Source of the DNA: Pocillopora verrucosa
Taxonomy: Eukaryota; Cnidaria; Anthozoa; Scleractinia; Pocilloporidae
DNA: 64,000 nucleotides
Direction: 5' to 3'
Assembly: GCF_036669915.1 (NCBI RefSeq)
Contig: NC_089318.1
Coordinates: forward strand, 23,900,725-23,964,724
How positions within the stretch are numbered: the first letter of the stretch is position 1; the number at the start of each line of letters is the position of its first letter. Below, one piece after another: positions 15,401 through 25,146 of this stretch. Under the pieces are notes generated by a model. It was not told where the DNA came from and did not search any database. It saw nothing but the letters and a program-made list of their open reading frames with translations. The translations under genes were made by a program, and so were the position numbers.

Positions 15401-17145
15401 TGATTTTCTCATAATTTGGCTCGTAAAAAGTACAATCTCTATTTTAAAAGCGTAAACATCAGATGAGAAGCTTATCTTGTTACAGATGTTTCTTTCCGTT
15501 TTTTGTTTTTACTTTTGTTTTTGTTTTTTACAAGTGTGGGATAAAAAAGGATCTTGCATTGTCCTTGTCATCAAAGAGGGTTGATGAGTGTCAGTCTTTG
15601 TGTTCCAGAAATATCAAAGTTGTTTTGAGGTCAGTAACGATGGCAAGACGTTTCATGGAAGTCAACCGTATGAGATTCTTAACTCCTCAGGAGTCTCTCA
15701 GCTGGTGTTTCAAGGTTCAGGAAGCTTTCACTTCCAACTCAGAGTTGTTGGAAACCACTTGAGGTAAAAAACAGTTTAAGGATTAACATGGATTATGAAG
15801 ACAATTATCTGTTGGAAAGTAATGATGACTTTGCAGTTTTTAGACGATTCCTAATTTTTTATCTCTAAAGAGTGAGCAAACAACGAAAACTAACGCAAAG
15901 AATGTTGGGGAAGAATACAGGCGAGAGCTCTTCATGATCAATTATATGTATATTTAACAGAATTGTATTTTTAGTATAAGTATTATTCTCTTTTCCCCAA
16001 CTTGGAAACAAGTTTGTGTGCGGGTCTGATGTCACTGAATTTTACAACAAAACCGGTGCAACACATTATGAAGCTGATAGTGCCAGTCTCTATTCGTGTC
16101 ATTTGATCAATGCATTGATGTTTTTATATCGAAAGTTCACTTTTGTTTTTTGCTTTCCAACAGTTTCTGTGAGCTGACCTCACGGTTCTCGGTACAGGTA
16201 ACAGACAGGGAAGGGAAAAATTTCTTGTCACAAATTGCGTCTGTTGCTGTGGTGACCCTCATTAGCACAGTGCTTCTTTACCTAAACTTCGCAAAGTATA
16301 CTAAACGGACACTGAACAGACATCAGGCAGATGAACAGGAACAGCAAAGACTACAGGAACTCAAGTAACAGAACAATTTATTGTGTTAACTCTTTGTTTT
16401 TTGTTTTCAGTTCTGCATTTTTGAATTTTTATTCCTAGCTATTAGGACATCTCAAAGTTATCCAGGAAAGCTTTATCCGTTGCAAATACCGAGTACAACG
16501 GTATTTTTGGATTTCGGAGAAGCATTAGCCATAGCACTGGTGATGACCTCGAGCTCTCACTTTGTTTACCCCCCTCCCCCCTCCCCCCTCCGTCTTTCCC
16601 TCAGGTTTGATGAACCGCCATACCCTTTTTGGGTGGTGGCAAAAATATTTGATATTTCATGCCATGAAAATTGAAAATCTCGGTGACAATTCAGGAAATC
16701 CAAGATTAAAACTAAGGATAAACAGGGGAATTCGACCATGACTTGGAAAACTGAAGGATAGGTCGGGAAGCTCAAGATTCCGAGGAAAAAGCGGTAAAAC
16801 CAGGAAAAGCAAGGAATGAACTGGGAAACGAGAAACGTAGAGAAAGTCCTTCCAAAACTTCGCAACACGTCAATGTTTTTCTTCAAATGTTTGTTTGTAT
16901 GTTTGATTTCTTGCAGGAGTCTTTTTACCACTTTCCAGCAAGAAGATGGTGCTGGGGTGACTCATCGTCGTTCAACTAGCCATAGTGTACGTCGCTTCAC
17001 AGGCACCGCCATGCTGATGACCAACCGACTGCCAGAAGAATGTCTGGCAGAAACCGCTAAAACTTTCGCTGAACCAATTGCAGAGTCTACAGAACCAAGT
17101 CACACTTCTTTAAGATCCAGGAAGTCTTTGCATACAGACAACTGA
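414..17145 (+). CDS. CATSPERE: CatSper auxiliary subunit epsilon, 35 exons, about 1032 residues
   Basis: Single-pass auxiliary subunit of CatSper, the alkaline-activated calcium channel of the sperm flagellum; its large ectodomain belongs to the canopy of the complex. Exons by phase and splice sites: 414-502, 594-642, 892-968, 1502-1571, 2141-2217, 2627-2717, 2806-2936, 3398-3490, 4004-4073, 4153-4200, 4536-4570, 4937-5009, 5272-5389, 5666-5733, 6046-6081, 8479-8568, 8951-8998, 9228-9303, 9579-9674, 9853-9936, 10167-10246, 10328-10410, 11098-11173, 11410-11475, 11575-11622, 12031-12114, 12325-12374, 12862-12937, 13616-13719, 14358-14501, 14843-14942, 15205-15288, 15609-15763, 16164-16364, 16917-17145. 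The sum is 3099 nt, in frame. A signal peptide (MIVFATFVLNIV) is followed by WRYST, as in vertebrate epsilon. Other family landmarks are YFMDKGDE, VWAVLIYP, VGCPP, DYVVWEETGR, CLSEAQT, YQSCF, QPYEILNSSG and SFCEL, then one TM helix and a basic tail. Exon 10 uses a GC donor. The 13616-13719/14358-14501 junction was chosen by phase and is the least certain. Confidence 0.86.
1868..1922 (-). repeat. Solo terminal inverted repeat of a MITE-like element
   Basis: The reverse complement of this stretch closely matches the left end of the MITE at 20783-21022: a GTTGTTTGAAG-like start, then CTGATTAG, then AACCCAGGGTTAA. Only one end is recognisable here, in a CATSPERE intron, so the copy is decayed or truncated. 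Confidence 0.5.
6082..8385 (+). mobile_element. 5'-truncated CR1/L2-type non-LTR retrotransposon
   Basis: A LINE copy lies in CATSPERE intron 15 in the same orientation as the gene. The endonuclease part is missing, so it is 5' truncated, as is usual after incomplete target-primed reverse transcription. After the ORF stop at 8182 there is a roughly 200 bp AT-rich 3' UTR ending in a short tandem tail of AAATT units, a CR1/L2-like tail rather than poly(A). The left border is not sharp: the element begins within a few bases of the donor at 6082. Superfamily is judged from RT motifs and tail only. Confidence 0.8.
6095..8182 (+). CDS. LINE reverse transcriptase ORF2 fragment, 695 residues, open
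   Basis: The reading frame is uninterrupted for 695 codons from an ATG. The first roughly 190 residues are the linker that follows the endonuclease in CR1/L2 ORF2. The RT domain runs from about residue 190 to 470, with SYRPIANLSFLSKTIERVV, LLDLSAAFDTIDHNIL, YGVPQGSVLGPLLF and the catalytic box YADDSQLY. A typical C-terminal region ends in SFKRLLKTYLF. No AP-endonuclease domain is present, so the copy could not mobilise on its own. The lack of stops or frameshifts suggests a fairly young insertion. The ATG at 6095 is probably fortuitous because the element is truncated there. Confidence 0.85.
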   Translation: MRFYFTNLITNPQSCVTELTTQYNTNLSSIFDQHAPVNERWVTLRPHSPWYTDELRKAKQDKRRHERRYISSGLQIHQEIFIDSCKHYNDLLTATKTNYYRTLISSSDQSQLFKMVSRLFLSKNIAALPNNDSLDTLTETFNDFFIKKIEKIRSDLDSHTAQAPDINVNYPVTSSFQTFQPVSADIVHKLIVQSPTKSCQLDPIPTRILKSIPHLTPIITKIINASMANGEFPDQLKQSLVCPSLKKPSLDPNCLSNYRPIANLSFLSKTIERVVANQIYRFMAENQLFPAMQSAYRKYYSTETALIKVSNDILRAVDQKEEVVLVLLDLSAAFDTIDHNILLERMEKRFGFRGIALKWFKSYLEHRVQSVKIKHSISKPRHISYGVPQGSVLGPLLFLMYTSPTEDIVAEHGLNCMIYADDSQLYIKINSSDRMLGMERLKSCVNAIMEWAKKNRLQCNPSKTEIIHFLSRFSKNPPFCNINIGDDIINLSNTVRDLGVMLDSVMNLRSHINSICKSSSLAIRNIGRVRKYLSTQQNERLIHAFISSRLDYCNSLLYGLPICDIEKFQRIQNTAARLLVGAKSRDSITPILMKLHWLPVTKRIQFKILLITYKALNDMAPTYLVELLSRYIPARNLRSSNMNLLEVPTIRTKTYGQRAFSYAAPYLWNQLPECIKNAESVDSFKRLLKTYLFKN
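12527..12828. repeat. MITE-like element with a tRNA-like segment inside
   Basis: The outer parts match the copy at 36076-36372 in the same orientation. Both begin with TAGCAGAGCTC and end with CGAGCTCCGCTTTTAG followed by CTAAATCTATATATTA. The ends are imperfect inverted repeats of each other (GCAGAGCTCGCA against TGCGAGCTCCGC), which suggests a non-autonomous DNA transposon. The middle, about 12680-12770, differs from the other copy and looks tRNA-derived: an A-box-like AGTGGTCACTGCACTGAG and a B-box-like GGGTCTAGTCC. The right end is about 35 bp from the acceptor of CATSPERE exon 28. Confidence 0.65.
16563..16600. repeat. C-rich tract in the last CATSPERE intron
   Basis: Several runs of five or six C separated by single T residues. 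The complementary strand has four or more G runs with short loops, a possible G-quadruplex motif. No function is shown. Confidence 0.5.
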
Positions 17146-20061
17146 TAAAAAGGCTCCTTTTTATCTAACATCTAGACTACAAGACTAATTTTCGAGTTCC
17201 GCAGCTCTCTAGTCGTCTTCAATTTAAAGTGATGTAGTCGAATGGCGGACTACTAAGTCACCGATTCACGTAAAAAAATTTTTTTTTCTCGTTCTCAAGA
17301 GCGATACGTTGATGTAGAGGACTTACAGGTATTGTTTTAGCATTTCGCTTGAATTGTTTCAGCCAGTTTAGTAATGCATCGTCAAAAATAGTCCTGCATA
17401 TTTTGCCCTGATAAACTATAAAAAGGAAGTGTCTCAAACTTCAATAACGTTTGTTTTCTCTTCGCTTTTACCTAAAATCGATGAAGGACCAATTCTCAGT
17501 GATCGACTGCATTGGATGTAAGTAAAGACTTATAGTTGGTTTTTCCAGGCGGATTTCGTAGAAACCGTTTCCCTGGTGCGCACTCATTTCAGTGAAACAA
17601 GTCGGTACGCTTGAAATCCCTTAATACCGTACGCTAATTATTCGTGCTTTGACCGTTAGTTTGACAGCTCAACTCTCACGGTTGCAGTTGCATTACAGAT
17701 AGATGCTTTTGTCATTGGTAAGGTAAATTTAAGCAGTTTTTGTTAAGCCTTGTTTATTCAAATGGTTGTACTTGACGGAAACAGAGACAATAATTAAAGC
17801 CTTACTGAGCTTATTCGACGGGTAGTTTATATGATGGGTGTATGCACTGATTTAAGCTGCACATACGGGGTCTTACTTTACGTTATTTAGTAAGCAAAAC
17901 ATCTTAATATGGGACACTGGTTTGAGTGATACCACATAAGAGGTAGATCACCTGTCTGACTCAGGTCATCCCCAGTCTACTCCCCGTCACACTTAAATCT
18001 TCTGTATCCCCTGACGTCACAGATTATACTCGCCAGAGTTAGGACTAATCTGGAATTATTCGTTCGAAGTGAACAGGAGACGTAGGTTTTGGAGGCATTA
18101 TATGTCTATTTGCCACCTATTTCAAGTTAAAATAGACCGACGATAAATACAACCATTTTCAAAGGGAAAAGCATAGGTTGTACCTTCAAGACTACTTAAG
18201 GTTCTTTAGTTAGTAAAATAACGTAAAGTGCTTTTTTGCCTGTGAAAGTTTTCTCGAAAATGTATAGAATCCCTTCCCTTATGTTTATTTTCCAATTCTA
18301 TCGTGCACTCGTATGCTAGCTGAAGAAGGCAAGGTATGCATATTTTAAACCTTGTACAAACTCCCAAGGTATAATTCGTATTTTTCCCTTCCAATTGCGA
18401 TACATTTCTTTCATTTGTAAGTGAGTTCAGATAATTCATTTATAGCTTGTTTTATTCAGTGCGTCTGATTTCAAAGGTTGATTTCACATAAGGTGACTTT
18501 CTTTTATCAACTGGGTTGATAATGTAAATTGGACACTGTAAAGAGTCACAAAGCTGACAAAACCATCTCTCGTAATGATGTTGTGGAATCGAGAATAACG
18601 TATTTTTAAGAGTGACTTGGAAACATCATAAACCGAAAGAGAACGAGAATTGATTTCCAGGAGAAATAATGACACAAGCTTTAGATTCTAGTACAATAAC
18701 TTCACATGTAGCTGTTACTCGAGCCCTGAGCACCATTTCTACAAATGTAACTGTTTCTGTTAAACTCTATTTCGCTATCTAAGCGGGAAAATGATCGCAA
18801 AAATTTCAATCGCCATATTTTATTTCCAAATTCTGGTAACCATTCACATGATGTGCATAAATACATTTAATCATTTATACTCATAAAGTAAACTTTCGTA
18901 ATACATTAAAACAATTCATATTACACTTGAAATCTTGTTATACAACAGAGCTAAAGAGATGTCGTCATTGTCAAGGCTGAAACATGTAAAAAAAACCCAC
19001 TGCAGATTTCGCCTTGCCCAGCTGGGTAAGGCTGATCAGGTAACGCAAAGTTTGCCAGGCATTGACTACTACATTATTTCATTTGGTTGTCAATTTTTGC
19101 TAAGGTTAAATTCTGTCATTTCAGATCGCGGAAATCTTGAATTAATCTTTTGTCATATTCTCGGATAATTGTCAAAAGCAATCCGAGATTTGTTTTGTTT
19201 TAACTCTCAGTGTGATTGGTGTAGAAAACTTGTCCCATCCTCTCAACCAATGAGATGCAAAACCAGAATCAATAGGGTCATACATTACTCACATTTTCCC
19301 ATGTTCTAAGTAATAATTTACTTTCTTCTGAAGGGCTGTTAGAGTCACTTTTGTTTGGTTGGTTTAGGTTTGTTTACAGACTCAATTGAGATCCATTATC
19401 ATCTCTTCACATCTATTATATTTGTGTCAACCTATTACTTTTCATTTACTCCAGACAATTGACTCCCAATAACTTGAAAATTCCTGTATTTCAACCCCAG
19501 TAGGTGCTCTTGGATAAAAATTTTCAAACATTTCACTAGTGAGTAATCAGATCAACGTTAAAAAGCAACAAACTGTTGCACTTAAAGTACAAATCATCAA
19601 TATTACAAGCACCGATTTCTCTGTTTTGACCCCCAATATCTCTGGAGGCCAAGGAAATTAATCTCACCAATTAAACTCTTAAGATCTTATTTCCAATTCT
19701 CCCTACTATCTGTTATTCATTTAATGCTTTTAAAGAACGGAAAAAGGTTTGGTAAACTTTCATCCTTAACTCCCTGAAGTGATAAATATTTTAAATGACA
19801 CTTACTGACCAACTTAGCACACACTATCTGGCAAACAAGAGATGGGACTGGCAAAAAGTACTAGCTAGAGGGTATTTCTTTAATTATTCACTAAGAAATG
19901 AATGGCAGCCAGAAGGGAGAATCAAGAATCGACTCCAACTAGTTAAAAGGTTAACAGGAGACAGACAATTGCTGCTAACTTCTTTAAAGAAAACCAAGCA
20001 TGGACATAAATTTGAAAACAACTCCCTAAAAAGATATCTTGCTGTGATTCCATGCTAGAGG
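17146..20061. other. Intergenic region between CATSPERE and SDR-A
   Basis: This holds the 3' flanks of two convergent genes. It is AT-rich and non-repetitive to the eye. Open frames of 60-90 codons here have no recognisable domains and no plausible splice partners. I support no gene in it. Confidence 0.55.
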
Positions 20062-23000
20062 TCATTGTTTATCTAACTCTGTAAGCTTTTCGCTTTCCTT
20101 CCATAGTTCCTCTGCTATTTTTTTATCTTTGGCCAAATCACTGCACTCAACCATTGCACAGTCCTTAAAATATTTTCCAGAAACATCCTTAAGCTCCTCT
20201 GCAACAGCACAGTAGATGGACGTCTGAGCTCCACTGTTTATTGTTTTAAAAAAGAGATATGACACAAACCAAAGGAGGGGTCTTATAATCCACATCTGAA
20301 GAATCCTAAAATTCCTTGTAATTTCAGTTCCAACAACCCCAGGATGAAGAGCATTCACAGTGACTCCTGATCCTAGACAAAGAAAAAGAACAACAATAAT
20401 AAGACTCTTTTCAATCATATACTTCACAATATAATATACATGATAATGTTATCACCCATATAGAAGTTGCTGTGCCTTCATGGTCAGTGCACTGGACTCT
20501 AGGTCAAGAGGTCCTTGTTTGAGACCTGGCTGGGTAAATGTGTTATGTTCTTGAGCAAAACTCTTTGTTTTCAAAGTGCTTTTCTCCACCCAGGAGTATA
20601 AATGGGTACTGATGAATTGTCAGGGAAGCCTGATAAAATGCTGGAGGGAGTAACATTGTGATGGACTGGCATCCCAACCAGGGGGAGTAACGATACTCCT
20701 GAAGTTTGGATGTCTTGTATTCTGCAGCATACACCTTTATTGATATCTGACGGGCTATACCAGCAACTAAACTACTCTCCAGGGCCCAGTTGTTCAAAGG
20801 CTGATTAGCTCTAACCCAGGGTTAAATTTTAATCCAGCTTTCTTTATTTCTTTGTTCAAAAGTCTTTTTGGGAAAATTTTCACTATTCTTTTTAGAACAT
20901 CCAATGATCAAATTGCAAGCAAAAAGATTTGAACTGAATTTTCTCTTAAAGTTTTCAGACCTGAAATCAAATTTCACACTAACCCTGGGTTACCTTAACC
21001 CAGCTTTGAACAACTGGGGCCAGATCTAGTTACAAGCTCGGCTTTTATAGGTACAGTTGAGGATCTAGAACGTTCTGTAACATTACAACAGATTCTATTT
21101 ATATATTGATTCAGGGATGACTCAGCATGACACAGCTACTTCTAGAACATTCTTGAGGTCACTACAACTCCTTGTTTTTTATATTAAAGAAATTGGATAA
21201 GCATTGGCTGAGTGGTGGTCTGAAGGACAGTGACTTTTTAGGGCATTTGAGTACATGATACATGAAGTGTAATTATTTTTTGACACGTGATCTAGTTTGG
21301 AAATGGAAAAAGCATGTGGAGTGATTTGGTGTAATTTTGGAGTTTACTTTTCAAACTTTAAGTAACAATGTCAGCCATAGTAATAGTTAAATTACCTTTG
21401 ATTCTCTTGCTCATCTCAATGGTGGAAAGAACTTGGCATAATTTGCTGTTATTGTAGGCTTTGATAGTTCCATAACCTTCCTTCTTTTGTGACAGGACTT
21501 TGCCAACATCAACTTGTGACACCTCAGCATGCTGCCTTGATGACACATTAATAATACGACTAGGAGAACTGGCTTTAAGTTTATCAAGGAGAAGATGTGA
21601 CAACAAAAAATGACTAAGATAGTTAACTTGAATTGTGTTTTCAAGCCCATCAGCTGTTGTACAGTAGGGCCCAAAGTAACCAGCATTGTTTATCACGACA
21701 TCCACCCTTTGTTCTTCTTCATTTATCTCTTCTGCAAATCTTCGTACTGACTTAAAACAAGACAAGTCTAATTTTTTCACTTCTATATTTCTATTTCCAG
21801 TGTTTTCAATGATTTCTGCAGCAGCATGTAATCCCTTTGTGATGTTTCTGCAGCCAATGATCACCCTCGCCTTTCTCCAAGCCAAGATTCTTGCTGTTTC
21901 TTTACCAATACCTGTGTTTCCTCCTGTTATCACCACAGTTTTTCCTAATGTTGTACAAAAAAAAAAGATTAATTCATTCCTTCAACCCTTTAAATCCCAT
22001 GAGTGACCAAGACAGAATTTCTCCTTACAATATCAATACAATATCAACCAGATAAGTGATGAGAACAAAGAAAAATATCAATTTGGGGATAATCAGTTGA
22101 TCCAATACTTAATTCTTTGAACTAACAAGAATTTTATGGTTGACTGTAAGGAGAAATAAGAAATTTGATCTGGGAGTTAAAGGGTTAAGAAGCAATCATG
22201 TTTTGAGTCATTTTTTGTGCTGTGAAAATTATTTCTAAATGTCAGGGGACCAAAATAAATTGTAACTTAGAAAAAGAAAATGAAGTTAAACCAAGAAGGA
22301 AGAGAGTTAGCTAATTAGATGAGGAGGATTAAAACAGATTGCCAGCAAGATTATAGAGATAAAAAAAACAAAATTTATGATATTTTTTCAACATTTTTTG
22401 GTTTCACGAAAATGTTTGTGTGAGTATGAACTTCATAATAGCTTGTCAATCTTTGTTAACAGCATAAACCCATGGCACCAACAAGAAAACCTCAATAATG
22501 GTTGGGTTTTTCAAATTCTTCAGGTTTGCCATAGCTTAAACAAGAAGGAAATACTTATGGTACCTGTCATCTTTGCTGAACTTGGACATGATGGCCCTTC
22601 AAAATGTATTTTAGTGAATGCTCCTACCACAACTATGCCAACAATACCAAAGAACAGAAGAAAAGCTCCATGTATCTCCAGTTTGGCTTGTTTGTACAGA
22701 TCATGAACGTTAGCTTGATTGAAAGACAAGACACAAAATTATTGTATCATTAAAGAGTTTTACATGCCATAATACAAATGAATTATTGAGTGGATTGTCT
22801 GTACTCTTGGCATTCTTTAGCATGCTTCTGTTAACTAGAAGTTAGAGGAGGTAATAATAATAGTAATAATAATAATAACTTTATCTCAGTGTCAGTGTAT
22901 TTTAGCAATGCTGTGCTAATTGGGGACACTGTAAATAAGGAAACAAATATCGTAAATGAACAGAAACTCGTTAAAAACCCCAACTGGTAGGAGGCAGACC

Positions 23001-25146
23001 AGTTGGCTATTTACAAAGCGTGCAGGAGTTGAATTCGGGGCCACTGAAGACAAATCCATCCAGTGGCAGGGAGGAGGACTTGAACCTGGGACCTCCAGCT
23101 TACAAGTGCAGCGCCCTAACCACTAGGCCACGCTCGCCTCCCTAAGTATGGATTTTGCACCATTTTGTTCCAAATGATGTATCTGTTGTTGTCTTCAATT
23201 TGGATAAGATGCCACTTATCAAGTTTACACTTGGAAATTCAAGTAAGCAATAGCAAAAAAGGTCACATTCACAAACAAATCCCTTAAATGACCCAGGATT
23301 TCTGGGAGTTAGCTCAGGTGTCATTTGATGATTTCTTCCCCATTCTGCTACACTGTAGTACACTGTGAGTAGTGTATTACATTACATAGCATTACTATTG
23401 TAAGGACATTTCCTATTACTCAATCATCTTGTAAAACTACTTTCCTAAGTAAACATAACATAACTAATTACAAGCATAGCACAGTAAATGTACTATATTG
23501 ATACTGAATAAAAGACAGTTGAATCAGAGCAGTGAGAGGGATCACTTGACCTATGAATACTCTCTATATAAACACCATAAAACCAGCAAACTGTCTAAAC
23601 TAAAGTCATTTCTGTTAATTCTCTTGAGATCTGTCAAACAATGAAGTAATAGTTTATCAATAACCTAAAGATTTCAAAAAAGGGAGATGGCTGAGTCTTT
23701 CAATGTTTAAAATGTTCACTGCTCTTGACCCTGTATTTAGTGTGAACTCAGTTCTACAGGTTCCCATGACATATATCACAAGAAAACTCAGCCGCTTCAG
23801 GTCAAAAACTGATTTTTTGTGTATTTCATATTTGAGAATCAACCAGGAGATCCTCTACAAAAAGGGAAATTTTAACAAAAATGAAACATTAACCCAGTAG
23901 TTGTTGTTATGATTGACATTCAAAATGTAACAGTGGTTGTACCTTGGGCACACAGGCCACAAGTTGATCGACAGTGCTTTGACATCCACTTGACATTTTT
24001 CTTGCATTCTCCTTTGGATGCCCAGTGGCCACATCTTGGATGATGATCCTCACAAGGTGAGGCTCCTTAATATGAAAGAACATCGTGTACATTAACATGA
24101 TTTAGTACCAGCAAAGGGGAAGTACATCTTACTGATTTTTACGACATTATACAACTCAGAAACTTAATTCTGTGTTCTCCTACAGTTACTTACACTTAAT
24201 GATCTATAAAACTAACATGTAACTTTGAGCAAAAAACAATTATTTAAATGGCGAAAGGGAGAAACTTTGGTCCAACCATTAGCTTAATTAACAATTCCTG
24301 TGATTAAGAATGCAATTCATTTAACAACCATCGAATGAATTTGTCATAAAAACACTTCTACTGTATTCATCTACAATATTTTTCTGAACAGGAAAAGAAA
24401 TTTGAGCATTTCAAACACCCTTGACAATTAAGAATCTCATGGCTGATAATTTTAAAAATATTTAGAAAAAATGCAAAGTAAGTTAGTGCTGTGGGTATAT
24501 TCCTAACCTGAAGTCACATGTAAAAATTAAAGGCGGTGGCATTGAAAGTGTTGAAAGGATTATTGAAGATGAATATCCTTGTGCACTGTATATGTTACTC
24601 ATAAATTATTAACAAATACTGGTGAGGATTCAGAGCCTCTTGAAATTTCTAGCCTAGATTAATGTATCAATGTATTGAAAGTCTTCACTTAAATTAAGCT
24701 TACCATTCCATGACTTAAGTTTAATAGAATATATTCAGGTTTTCTTACTTTCCTAACTAAATCGTCTGTATTACGAAATTCCCGTGAATCAGCTGTCATT
24801 AAAATAATAACAGCTGCTGGCTACGGTATTAGTATACTAAAAAATTACAGATTGGAAACGCATACAAGAATCGATCTGCTACAAAAATACACCAACTAAT
24901 CTTCTTCACAAAAATTAGCCAGATTTTAGTTAAAAATTGACAAAGTCACAAATAAATTTACGAGAAATATTCAGAGTCGAAACAATGCTAAGTATGGCGA
25001 CAGCATTTCTTGTATGTCAGATCGCGTACAAACAAAAGTCTTAACTACGCAATATATGGATAACACTCACCAGATGCATATGATAAGATTTCTGAGAGGT
25101 AACATGAAAGAAATATCACGAAGACTACCTTCCCTCTTTGAGCCAT
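20062..25146 (-). CDS. SDR-A, retinol dehydrogenase-like short-chain dehydrogenase, 361 residues
   Basis: Membrane-anchored classical SDR of the RDH11/12/13/14 type, expected to interconvert retinol and retinal or related lipid alcohols and carbonyls with NADP(H). Exons in transcript order: 25146-25071, 22713-22564, 21944-21396, 20372-20062; the sum is 1086 nt with matching phases. Exon 1 encodes a signal peptide or anchor, and exon 2 a second hydrophobic segment (AFLLFFGIVGIVVVGAF). Exon 3 carries the cofactor motif TGGNTGIGKE, the NNAG motif, the catalytic serine region INVSS and the active-site YNNSK. Exon 4 starts with GVTVNALHPG, the post-active-site PG motif. It is clearly more diverged than SDR-B, D and E and has the same exon plan as D and E. 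Substrate is not predictable from sequence. Confidence 0.85.
20465..20720 (+). mobile_element. tRNA-derived SINE
   Basis: The left part resembles a Pol III promoter: an A-box-like TGGTCAGTGCACTGG and a B-box-like GTTTGAGACC about 35 bases later. The body contains CCACCCAGGAGTATAAATGG and TGGACTGGCATCCCAACCAG, segments typical of marine-invertebrate SINEs. It lies in the last intron of SDR-A, opposite to the gene. Ends are approximate. Confidence 0.65.
20783..21022. mobile_element. MITE with about 40 bp terminal inverted repeats
   Basis: The left end begins GGCCCAGTTGTTCAAAG and continues through CTGATTAG and AACCCAGGGTTAA. The right end, read in reverse complement, begins GGCCCCAGTTGTTCAAAG and also carries AACCCAGGGTTA. 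The roughly 240 bp element is non-coding and AT-rich inside, in the last intron of SDR-A. A partial relative lies at 1868-1922. Confidence 0.75.
22849..23142 (-). mobile_element. tRNA-derived SINE, antisense, with (TTA)n tail
   Basis: Read on the minus strand from 23142, the sequence begins with a tRNA-like head: A box TGGCCTAGTGGTTAGG, then B box GGTTCAAGTCC. A body of about 200 bp follows, ending in a TTA/TAA microsatellite at 22849-22876 that serves as the tail. It lies in intron 1 of SDR-A, in the same orientation as the gene. It is a mobile element rather than a functional tRNA, because the tRNA head runs straight into unrelated body sequence. Confidence 0.75.

Noticed and set aside
19795..20058. 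87-codon plus-strand frame near the SDR-A 3' end
   Set aside because: No recognisable motif, no splice partners, and it overlaps the expected 3' UTR of SDR-A.
22849..23142. tRNA gene from A and B boxes
   Set aside because: The tRNA-like head is fused to a long non-tRNA body and a microsatellite tail, the structure of a SINE. The same applies to 20465 and 33370.
23907..24098. 63-codon minus-strand frame in SDR-A intron 1 as an extra exon
   Set aside because: Exons 25146-25071 and 22713-22564 already join in phase and match the paralogs; this frame would add unrelated residues.
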